Shown in pieces: positions 14,086 through 20,713 of a DNA stretch of 23,055 nucleotides. The notes beneath the pieces are model-generated. The model was not told the origin of the DNA, searched no databases, and saw only the letters and a list, made by a program, of their open reading frames with translations. A program made the translations under genes and the position numbers. Source of the DNA: an uncultured Bacteroidales bacterium. GTDB lineage: Bacteria; Bacteroidota; Bacteroidia; Bacteroidales; UBA932. Every line of letters begins with the position of its first letter. The stretch's first letter is position 1. The DNA lies in the NCBI GenBank assembly GCA_902491795.1, contig CABUIX010000036.1, forward strand, positions 1 through 23,055. Direction: 5' to 3'.

Positions 14086-15530
14086 CCTATTGCCCCTTCA
14101 AGCGAAACTGACAGAAGCCTCTGTGCCTCTATCGCAAATTCCATCGGAAGCCGCGCAAGCACTTCCTTCGCATAGCCCCCGACTATCAGGCCGGCCGCGT
14201 CTTCGGGGGCAATGCCCCTCTGTCCGCAATAGAACAGCTGGTCATCGCTGATCTTCGAGGTGGTCGCCTCATGTTCAACAACGGCAGTCGGGTTCTGGTT
14301 CCTGATTACCGGGAAGGTATGCGCGCCGCACTTGCTCCCTATCAGCAGGGAATCGCACTGCGAATAGTTCCTGGCATTATCGGCTCCCGGTGCGACATGC
14401 ACCAGGCCGCGGTAGCTGTTTTCGCTGAACCCCGAGGATATGCCCTTGGACACGATACGGCTGCGCGTGTTCCTTCCGAGATGTATCATCTTGGTGCCTG
14501 TGTCCGCCTGCTGACGGTGCCCTGTCATGGCGACACTGTAGAACTCCGACGAGGAATTGTCTCCTTTCAGTATCGTGCTCGGATACTTCCATGTGACAGC
14601 CGAACCGGTCTCGACCTGCGTCCAGCTCAAATGCGAGCCGCTGCCCTTGCATATTCCGCGCTTCGTGACGAGGTTGAGTATGCCCCCGCGCCCCTCGGCA
14701 TCACCGGGATACCAGTTCTGCACCGTGCTGTACCTGACATTCGCGTCCTTCTCCACAATTATTTCCACAACTGCGGCGTGAAGCTGGTGCTCGTCGCGCA
14801 TCGGAGCCGTGCAGCCTTCCATATAGCTGAGTTCCGACCCTTCGTCGGCCACAATCAGAGTGCGCTCAAACTGCCCGGTGCCCAGGGCATTAATGCGGAA
14901 GTAGCTTGAAAGGTCCATCGGGCATTTGACGCCCTTGGGAATATAGCAGAACGAACCGTCCGAGAAGACAGCCGAATTCAGGGCCGCATAGAAATTGTCT
15001 CCCGAAGGCACCACGGTCGCAAGATACTCGCGCACCAGGTCGGGATATTCACGGACTGCCTCCGAAAACGAGCAGAAGATTATGCCCTTTTCGGCCAGTG
15101 TCTTACGGAATGTGGTGGCTACGCTGACAGAATCAAAAACCGCGTCCACGGCCACATTGCCTTTGGGCTTCACGCCAGCAAGGGCCTCCCTCTCATGAAG
15201 AGGAATGCCAAGTTTGTCGAAAGTCTCCATAAGGGCAGGGTCAATCTCCGTCGGCCTGTCCTCGTCACGCTTCGGTGCAGCCCAGTATATGATGTCCTGA
15301 AAGTCAATCTTCGGAAGTTTCAGGTGCCCCCATGTCGGAGGAGTCATCTTAAGCCATTTTCTGTAGGCTTCCAGACGGAAGTCCAGAAGCCACCCCGGCT
15401 CACCTTTCTTTGAAGAGATAAGCCGGATTATATCCTCGCTCAAGCCTTTCGGTACATACTCCTGTTCGACTTCGGTCACGAAGCCGTCCTTGTACTCCTG
15501 CTGAGAGAGTTCCTTGAGAATATCATCCAT
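14082..15530 (-). CDS. sufB: Fe-S cluster assembly scaffold SufB
   Basis: 482 residues, full length. Core scaffold of the SufBC2D complex, on which sulfide and iron are built into clusters. Visible family segments: YMEGCTAP (C240), QNWYPGDAEGRGGILNLVTK, TGTKMIHLG, YSQCDSLLIGSKCGAHTFP with C401 at the position of the catalytic cysteine, and VVEHEATTSKI with its conserved acid. It is the first gene of the operon sufB-pnuC-sufC-sufD-ispE-flippase-DUF616. The start is the ATG at 15530, only about nine bases after a perfect -7 box, so the leader is almost absent. sufS and sufE are not in this window. Confidence 0.97.
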   Translation of the reverse strand: MDDILKELSQQEYKDGFVTEVEQEYVPKGLSEDIIRLISSKKGEPGWLLDFRLEAYRKWLKMTPPTWGHLKLPKIDFQDIIYWAAPKRDEDRPTEIDPALMETFDKLGIPLHEREALAGVKPKGNVAVDAVFDSVSVATTFRKTLAEKGIIFCSFSEAVREYPDLVREYLATVVPSGDNFYAALNSAVFSDGSFCYIPKGVKCPMDLSSYFRINALGTGQFERTLIVADEGSELSYMEGCTAPMRDEHQLHAAVVEIIVEKDANVRYSTVQNWYPGDAEGRGGILNLVTKRGICKGSGSHLSWTQVETGSAVTWKYPSTILKGDNSSSEFYSVAMTGHRQQADTGTKMIHLGRNTRSRIVSKGISSGFSENSYRGLVHVAPGADNARNYSQCDSLLIGSKCGAHTFPVIRNQNPTAVVEHEATTSKISDDQLFYCGQRGIAPEDAAGLIVGGYAKEVLARLPMEFAIEAQRLLSVSLEGAIG

Positions 15531-15539
15531 AGTAAATTA

Positions 15540-15547
15540 CAAATTTA
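15540..15547 (-). promoter_or_regulatory. -7 box of the sufB operon
   Basis: TAAATTTG (15547-15540) fits TAnnTTTG exactly. The matching -33 position holds only a weak ATGG-like element, which might mean activator dependence. Its distance from the ATG (15530) implies a leader of about three bases. Confidence 0.5.
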
Positions 15548-15584
15548 CGCAATTTTTGGATATGCGCCATCTGCCGAATTTACG

Positions 15585-15592
15585 TATTTTTG
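15585..15592 (+). promoter_or_regulatory. -7 box of the symporter gene
   Basis: TATTTTTG fits TAnnTTTG. No TTG lies 19-20 bases upstream; the nearest TTG (15556-15558) is 26 bases away. The box ends six bases before the ATG, so a leaderless transcript is predicted if it is real. Confidence 0.35.
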
Positions 15593-15598
15593 CCGCAT

Positions 15599-17083
15599 AT
15601 GAATCTCGCAGTTACAGCAGCGGCCATACTCGTTTACTTCGCGATCGTCGTGGGACTGAGCCTGTGGACCGCAGGAAAACACCACAGCATCGAAGATTTC
15701 TTCCGCGGAGGAAGACGCTCGCCTTGGCCGGTGGTTGCAGTGGCCATGGTAGGGACTTCCATATCCGGAGTGACATTCATCTCCGTCCCCGGCATGGTCA
15801 GCGCCTCTGCGTTCTCATACCTTCAGATGGCCATCGGCTTCGTCGCCGGATATGCCGTCATCGCATACCTTCTGCTTCCCGTCTACTACAGACTTAATCT
15901 GACGAGCCTGTATGAATATCTGGAGCGACGGTTCGGACTGTACAGCTACAAGACGGGAGCTGCTTTCTTCCTCCTTTCAAAGATTCTCGGCTGCGGGGTG
16001 AAGATGTACCTTACGGCCATCGTGCTCCAGCTGGTGCTCTTCGGCCCTCTGGGGATCCCTTTCGCGGTGAATGTAGCCGTCACGATGTTTCTCGTCTGGA
16101 TCTACACCTTCAGGGGAGGAGTACGTTCCCTCGTGTGGACGGACATGCTCCAGACAATTTGCATGCTCGGATGCGTTGTCCTGTGCATAGTGTTTGTCTG
16201 CCGGGCCATGGGGATGGGTCTCGCGGAAGGATGCCGCAGCATTGCCGGCAGCCCGATGAGCAGGATCTGGTTCTTTGACGATCCCATGGACACGCGGTAT
16301 TTCTGGAAACAGTTCCTCGCGGGAATGTTCACGACGGTGGCAATGACAGGACTCGACCAGGACATGATGCAGAAAAACCTTTCATGCAGGACTCTTCGCG
16401 AGAGCCGCAAGAACATCCTCTCCTATGGAGCGGCATTCATTCCGGTCAACCTGCTTTTCCTGTCGCTCGGAGTGCTGCTCTACGGCTACGCTGCCGGAAA
16501 CGGAATACAGGTTGCCAAACCCGACGACCTGTTCCCGACAATAGCCTGCGGCACAAATGCGGAAGGCGAGCCCCTGATGCCCCCGGCGGTCGGCCTGCTG
16601 TTCGTGCTCGGCCTCGTCTCAGCCACCTTCAGCAGTTCCGGTTCGTCTCTCACTTCGATAACCACCACCTTTACCCTGGATGTGCTCGGAGCAGGACGGT
16701 CAAATGACGGGCAACGGCTCAAAAGGACCCGCAACCTTGTGCATGCCGGAGCGGCAATCGTGATGGGACTGGTGATCTGCGCTTTCAGCGCAATAGGCAA
16801 CGACAGCGTGATCAACGCAGTGTACACCATCACCGGATACACCTACGGCCCGCTTCTGGGGCTCTTTCTTTTCGGGATTTTCACGAGGCGCAGGCCCCGC
16901 GGTCGTTTCGTTCCGGCAATATGCCTGCTGGCGCCTGCCATATGCATCATTCTCAAGCAGCACAGCGAACAATGGTTCGGCGGATACCGCATAGGATTCG
17001 ATCTGCTGCTGATCAATGCCGCAATCACCGCCGTCGGGCTGTATCTTGCTTCCCTCGGAAGAGGAAAAGCGGAAAAACTCTGA
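15599..17083 (+). CDS. Sodium:solute symporter (SSS/SLC5 family)
   Basis: 494 residues with about 13 membrane segments of the LeuT-fold SSS family. Family features: an N-terminal helix followed by IEDFFRGGRRSPWPVVAVAM, the broken first core helix GTSISGVTFISVPGMV, TDMLQTICMLG, GLDQDMMQKNLSCRT and the Na2-site-like SATFSSSGSSLTSITTTF. It uses the sodium gradient to import an organic solute; sugars, sialic acids, amino acids and vitamins are all possible, and no neighbour points to one. The start is the ATG at 15599; a TTG three codons earlier would overlap the -7 box. It is divergent from sufB with 68 bases between start codons and probably monocistronic. Confidence 0.9.
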   Translation: MNLAVTAAAILVYFAIVVGLSLWTAGKHHSIEDFFRGGRRSPWPVVAVAMVGTSISGVTFISVPGMVSASAFSYLQMAIGFVAGYAVIAYLLLPVYYRLNLTSLYEYLERRFGLYSYKTGAAFFLLSKILGCGVKMYLTAIVLQLVLFGPLGIPFAVNVAVTMFLVWIYTFRGGVRSLVWTDMLQTICMLGCVVLCIVFVCRAMGMGLAEGCRSIAGSPMSRIWFFDDPMDTRYFWKQFLAGMFTTVAMTGLDQDMMQKNLSCRTLRESRKNILSYGAAFIPVNLLFLSLGVLLYGYAAGNGIQVAKPDDLFPTIACGTNAEGEPLMPPAVGLLFVLGLVSATFSSSGSSLTSITTTFTLDVLGAGRSNDGQRLKRTRNLVHAGAAIVMGLVICAFSAIGNDSVINAVYTITGYTYGPLLGLFLFGIFTRRRPRGRFVPAICLLAPAICIILKQHSEQWFGGYRIGFDLLLINAAITAVGLYLASLGRGKAEKL

Positions 17084-17104
17084 ATCGCGGCTGCCGGGAA
17101 ACAG

Positions 17105-17131
17105 AAAAGTCTTCCGGAATACGGAAGACTT
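17105..17131 (-). terminator. Terminator of tRNA-Leu(CAA)
   Basis: AAGTCTTCCG (17107-17116) and CGGAAGACTT (17122-17131) give ten perfect pairs with a five-base loop. On the minus strand a run of four T (two of them in the stem), then CTGTTT, follows, nine bases after the tRNA 3' end. On the plus strand no T tract follows, so it may serve the symporter only weakly. Confidence 0.65.
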
Positions 17132-17139
17132 CAGGCCGG

Positions 17140-17223
17140 TGCCCGAGGCCGGACTCGAACCGGCACATCTTTAAGGGACAATGGATTTTGAGTCCATCGC
17201 GTCTACCATTCCGCCACTCGGGC
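17140..17223 (-). tRNA. tRNA-Leu (anticodon CAA)
   Basis: Acceptor stem GCCCGAG with CTCGGGC (17217-17223 and 17141-17147); anticodon arm ATGGA, seven-base loop with CAA at 17190-17188, TCCAT; a long class II variable arm; T arm with GTTCGAGTCCGGC. It reads UUG. The discriminator A is at 17140 and the next bases are CCG, so CCA is not encoded and must be added or completed after transcription. Confidence 0.96.
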
Positions 17224-17256
17224 AAGTTTTGGAGCGGCGCAAAGCGCACAGGATTG

Positions 17257-17287
17257 CAAATGTATTCAAAAAACGCGATTTATCAAA
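17257..17287 (-). promoter_or_regulatory. Promoter of tRNA-Leu(CAA)
   Basis: TTTG (17287-17284), a 19-nt spacer and TACATTTG (17264-17257) match the consensus exactly and equal the module before tRNA-Leu(GAG). Start expected near 17250, about 27 bases ahead of the mature tRNA. It overlaps the likely promoter region of the divergent aroB. Confidence 0.8.
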
Positions 17288-17293
17288 TATTTG
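17286..17293 (+). promoter_or_regulatory. Weak candidate -7 box of aroB
   Basis: AATATTTG matches TAnnTTTG at all but the first base and lies 16 bases before the aroB ATG. The -33 position lacks a TTG. It shares bases with the -33 element of the opposite tRNA promoter, so the two would compete. Confidence 0.3.
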
Positions 17294-17309
17294 CAGTATC
17301 TTCGTAAAT

Positions 17310-18257
17310 ATGGAGAAGGAAATTTTCGTGGTATATGACCGCAACGTCGAAGCTCTCGCCCGCAAGATAGCCGACGGTCGGCCGATGTACGCAATCACAG
17401 CCGACGAAGAGCACAAGACCATCGGCACGGTGGTGGACATCTGCCGTTGGCTTCTGGCACAGGGAGCCGACAGAAAAGCCGTTGTGTATGCCGTCGGAGG
17501 TGGCGTCACCACCGACCTCGCGGGGTTCGCAGCAAGCATCTACAAGCGCGGTGTCCGCTACGTAAACTATCCCACGACACTGCTGTGCCAAGTGGATGCA
17601 GGCATAGGCGGCAAGACCGGGGTCAACCTCGACGGCTACAAGAACATGATCGGCGTGACACGCTTTCCGGCCGCGACACGCATTCTCCCTGAATCCCTGA
17701 AGACTCTGCCTGCACGCGAGCTGCGCTCAGGGGCGGCAGAGATGCTCAAGACCTTCATAATCGAGGACCACGGCAACTACGAAAGGGCCGTCAAGGTACT
17801 GTCCGCCCCCGAGACCGACTTCAACGCACTGCACGACCTTGTTCTTGAAGCGGCCGAAGTCAAGCGAAAAATAGTTGAACAGGATCCGTTTGAGGAAGGC
17901 CAGAGGCGCGTACTCAATCTCGGGCACACCTATGCCCACGCAATTGAATGGTACCAGCATACCCATTCAGTGCCGGAGCCGCTGTCTCACGGGGAAGCAG
18001 TGGCCGCAGGCATGATTCGCTCGGCGGAAATATCGGAAAGGCTTGGCATTGCCCGGCAAGGTCTTGCCGACAGGCTGCGCGAGGACTTTTCCGCCTGCGG
18101 ACTGCCCACTTCAATCCCCTGTCCCGAGGATGCCCTGGAACAGGCAATATGGAAAGACAAGAAAGTGGAAAACGGGAAAATACATTTCGTTCTGATAAAG
18201 AAAATAGGCAAAGTCATAATAAGAGACCTGGATGATCTGCACAAGTTTACAGAATAA
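17310..18257 (+). CDS. aroB: 3-dehydroquinate synthase, short N-terminus
   Basis: 315 residues. AroB converts DAHP to 3-dehydroquinate with NAD+ and a divalent metal, step 2 of the shikimate pathway. Visible: GGGVTTDLAGF (63-73), YPTTLLCQVDAGIGGKTGVN (87-106), KNMIG, and metal ligands E144 (SGAAEMLK), H206 (LNLGHTYAH) and H227 (LSHGEAV). Compared with a standard AroB (~350-360) the glycine motif comes about 40 residues early, so the first strands of the N-terminal domain are reduced. The frame is open upstream to 17181, but that stretch is antisense to the tRNA and unlike AroB, so ATG 17310 is preferred. Its 3' end overlaps the aroD-aroA start by 26 bases: one operon, one pathway. Confidence 0.92.
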   Translation: MEKEIFVVYDRNVEALARKIADGRPMYAITADEEHKTIGTVVDICRWLLAQGADRKAVVYAVGGGVTTDLAGFAASIYKRGVRYVNYPTTLLCQVDAGIGGKTGVNLDGYKNMIGVTRFPAATRILPESLKTLPARELRSGAAEMLKTFIIEDHGNYERAVKVLSAPETDFNALHDLVLEAAEVKRKIVEQDPFEEGQRRVLNLGHTYAHAIEWYQHTHSVPEPLSHGEAVAAGMIRSAEISERLGIARQGLADRLREDFSACGLPTSIPCPEDALEQAIWKDKKVENGKIHFVLIKKIGKVIIRDLDDLHKFTE

Positions 18258-20238
18258 GACTTACGGGGAGCTGCTTGAAATACTTTCCTCCCCGGAAATC
18301 GAAATGGCCGAAATACGACTGGACAAATGCATCCTGTCTGATGAGGAAATAAGCGACATTTTCGGCAATTCAGACACGCCGCTCGTGGCGACCTGCCGGA
18401 TCTCCGGAGACATCGGGGAAAAGGAATGCGAACGCCGCCTGAAGCTGGCCGCTGAAGCCGGTGCGCGCTTTGCCGACCTTGAAATCGAGGCTCCGGCACA
18501 GATGAGCAAGAACTTCCAGAATTTCTGCCGCAAGAACGGAACGGAAATAATCAGATCATACCACAACTTTGACTGCACTCCCGACCAGGATATGCTCCAG
18601 AAAGCGCTTGCACGCTGCTTCCGCTATGGAGCAGACATAGCTAAAATCGTCTGCACCTGCAATTCCCCCGATGACTCCAAACGAATAGAGTCGCTCTATT
18701 CGATTGTTCTCGAAGACATACCAAGCCTTCAGGGCCGCCTGATTGCATTCGGAATGGGAGAAGAAGGACGCGAAACCAGGTTCGAATGCCTGCGGCGCGG
18801 AGCACCGTTCAGTTACGCCGCCTTTGCCGGAGACGACGCTACGGCACCCGGTCAGTGGACGACCGAACAGATGCGGCAAAGAATCTACGGGGACAGTTTC
18901 ACATACAGGGCGACAGGCCTCAAAATGCCGGCCTCGAAGAGTTTCGCACAGCGGGCAATCATTGCTGCCGCCCTTGCCGACGGAACTTCCAGGCTAAGCG
19001 GCTACAGTCCTTGCGGCGATTCCGAATCAGCAATAGCGGCCGCAAAAGCCATCGGTGCGGACGTAATGAAGGATGACGACGGTTCCACACTTGTAATAAC
19101 CGGAACTGATGCGGCAAGAAACGGAATCCGCACCCGTGAAATAAACACCGGAGAATCCGGTCTGCTGACCAGACTGATGATTCCAATAATGGCTGCGGCA
19201 GGCCAGGGAGACTGCCTAGTAGACGGGAGCGGCACACTTCTGCAGCGTCCTCTGAATTCTGCGGCAGACATAATGGCGGCTTTCGGAGTCCTGCTGTCCA
19301 ACGAATCAGGAAGAAAAGACAAGGAAGTCTACATTCCGGCAAGAGTCAAGGGGAAACTGATTCCGGGAACGGCCGAAGTGCCGGGAAGCGGGGGATCCCA
19401 ACTGATTTCCGGGCTGTTGATGGCCCTGCCTCTCTGCCAGAATGACTCGATGCTCCATGTCAACGAGCCCAAGAGCATTCCGTACATGTACATCACACTC
19501 GACGTGCTGAGGCATTTCGGCATCAGGACACGCAGCGAGATGGAAGGTGACGCCGAACTGCTCGAAGCCACGGACTGGTCTGCATGCAACGGCATCAGTT
19601 TCAGGATCAAGGGCCGGCAGCATTACAAGGCAGCTGATTTCGAAATCGAAGGAGACTGGAGCGCCGCCGCGAATTTTCTTGTGGCCGGAGCCATCTTCGG
19701 CAGTGCCGAAATAAGCGGTCTCGACACAGGTTCACTCCAGGCAGACCTGACAATAGTCGACATCCTCGTTGAGGCGGGAGCCTCGGTGTCTCAACTTGAT
19801 GAGGACAGGACAATCTGCGTGAGGAAGGCGCCTCTGGAAGCTTTTGAAATTGACCTGAACAATGCCCCTGACCTTTTTCCCATCGTATCGGTGCTTGCCG
19901 TCTTCTGCTCCGGCGAGAGCAGGATTGCCGGAGTAGGCAGACTGTCGTCAAAGGAATCGGACAGAGCTTCCTCCATTTTGGATATGCTGAAACGCATGGG
20001 TGTTGAGGCCGGAATCGAAGGTGACACGCTTTCAGTCTGCGGGGAAAGCCTGGCATCCAGAATATGTGCCGGACATCTTCTGAATGGAGGAGAATATTCC
20101 TCACGGCACGACCACAGGATGGCAATGGCCCTTAAAGTGGCCTCCATGGCAGCAAAAAGCCCCATCGTCATCGACGATGAGGCTTGCGTAGGGAAATCCT
20201 TTCCCGAATTTTTCAAGCTGTTTACTATTCAGCCTTAG
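18232..20238 (+). CDS. aroA: Bifunctional type I 3-dehydroquinate dehydratase / EPSP synthase (AroD-AroA fusion)
   Basis: 668 residues in one frame. Residues 1-~215 are a type I dehydroquinase: MAEIRLD (25-31), ATCRISGD, DLEIE, SYHNF with H111, DIAKIVC with Schiff-base Lys138, R183 and APGQ (205-208). Residues ~225-668 are EPSP synthase: PASKSFAQR (233-241; K236, S237, R241), GESGLLTR (307-314), GSQLISGLLMALPL, D547 in NNAPDLFP, SSKESDR (572-578), DHRMAMA (627-633) and K655 in GKSFPEFF. The chain therefore does shikimate-pathway steps 3 and 6, which are not adjacent. Key residues of both halves are kept; the usual GNAGTAMR motif is GESGLLTR here, with Leu replacing the Thr after the conserved Gly. 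The gene overlaps aroB by 26 bases and converges on rplQ with a 14-base overlap. No shikimate kinase or dehydrogenase is in the window. Confidence 0.93.
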   Translation: MICTSLQNKTYGELLEILSSPEIEMAEIRLDKCILSDEEISDIFGNSDTPLVATCRISGDIGEKECERRLKLAAEAGARFADLEIEAPAQMSKNFQNFCRKNGTEIIRSYHNFDCTPDQDMLQKALARCFRYGADIAKIVCTCNSPDDSKRIESLYSIVLEDIPSLQGRLIAFGMGEEGRETRFECLRRGAPFSYAAFAGDDATAPGQWTTEQMRQRIYGDSFTYRATGLKMPASKSFAQRAIIAAALADGTSRLSGYSPCGDSESAIAAAKAIGADVMKDDDGSTLVITGTDAARNGIRTREINTGESGLLTRLMIPIMAAAGQGDCLVDGSGTLLQRPLNSAADIMAAFGVLLSNESGRKDKEVYIPARVKGKLIPGTAEVPGSGGSQLISGLLMALPLCQNDSMLHVNEPKSIPYMYITLDVLRHFGIRTRSEMEGDAELLEATDWSACNGISFRIKGRQHYKAADFEIEGDWSAAANFLVAGAIFGSAEISGLDTGSLQADLTIVDILVEAGASVSQLDEDRTICVRKAPLEAFEIDLNNAPDLFPIVSVLAVFCSGESRIAGVGRLSSKESDRASSILDMLKRMGVEAGIEGDTLSVCGESLASRICAGHLLNGGEYSSRHDHRMAMALKVASMAAKSPIVIDDEACVGKSFPEFFKLFTIQP

Positions 20239-20713
20239 GCTCCTCAGCTGCAGGTGCAGCCTCGACAGCCTTGGGAGCTTCTTCAGCCTTCTTTCCGCTG
20301 CGGCCGCGACGGGTGGTCTTCTTTGCTGTCTTTGCGGCAGAAGCAAGAGCGGCCTCATTGAAGTCCACGAGCTCAATAAGAGCCATCTCCGCGGCGTCTC
20401 CCTGACGGAAACCTACATGAAGGACACGGGTGTATCCTCCCGGACGGTCTGCAATCTTGGGAGCGATGGTACGGAAAAGCTCCGTAACGGCCTCCTTGGA
20501 CTTGAGATAACTGAAGACGATACGGCGGTTGTGGGTCGTATCCTCCTTGCTCTTGGTGATGAGCGGCTCAACGTATGACTTCAGGGCCTTTGCCTTTGCA
20601 ACAGTCGTGGTGATTCTCTTGTGCATGATAAGAGAAACAGCCATGTTGGAAAGAAGGGCCTTGCGGTGTCCGCTCTTGCGACCAAGGTGATTTACTGCTT
20701 TATTGTGTCTCAT
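20225..20713 (-). CDS. rplQ: 50S ribosomal protein L17 with Ala/Glu-rich tail
   Basis: 162 residues. The L17 core (1-~120) includes MRHNKAVNHLGRKSGHRKAL, LSNMAVSLIMHKRITTTVAK, and GGYTRVLHVGFRQGDAAEMA. The tail (121-162) is first basic (KKTTRRGRSGKK) and then acidic and Ala-rich (EAAPAAEEPKAE), echoing the tail of S16 in this genome. The ATG overlaps the rpoA stop (ATGA). It is the last gene of the ribosomal operon; its stop lies inside the 3' end of aroD-aroA on the other strand, so no terminator can lie between the two genes. Confidence 0.97.
   Translation of the reverse strand: MRHNKAVNHLGRKSGHRKALLSNMAVSLIMHKRITTTVAKAKALKSYVEPLITKSKEDTTHNRRIVFSYLKSKEAVTELFRTIAPKIADRPGGYTRVLHVGFRQGDAAEMALIELVDFNEAALASAAKTAKKTTRRGRSGKKAEEAPKAVEAAPAAEEPKAE

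Noticed and set aside
17101..17135. Hairpin as a plus-strand terminator of the symporter
   Set aside because: On the plus strand the stem is followed by CAGG with no T tract; it fits the minus-strand tRNA much better.
17181..17309. Upstream in-frame extension of aroB
   Set aside because: It would be translated from sequence antisense to tRNA-Leu(CAA), crosses the tRNA promoter and does not resemble the AroB N-terminus.
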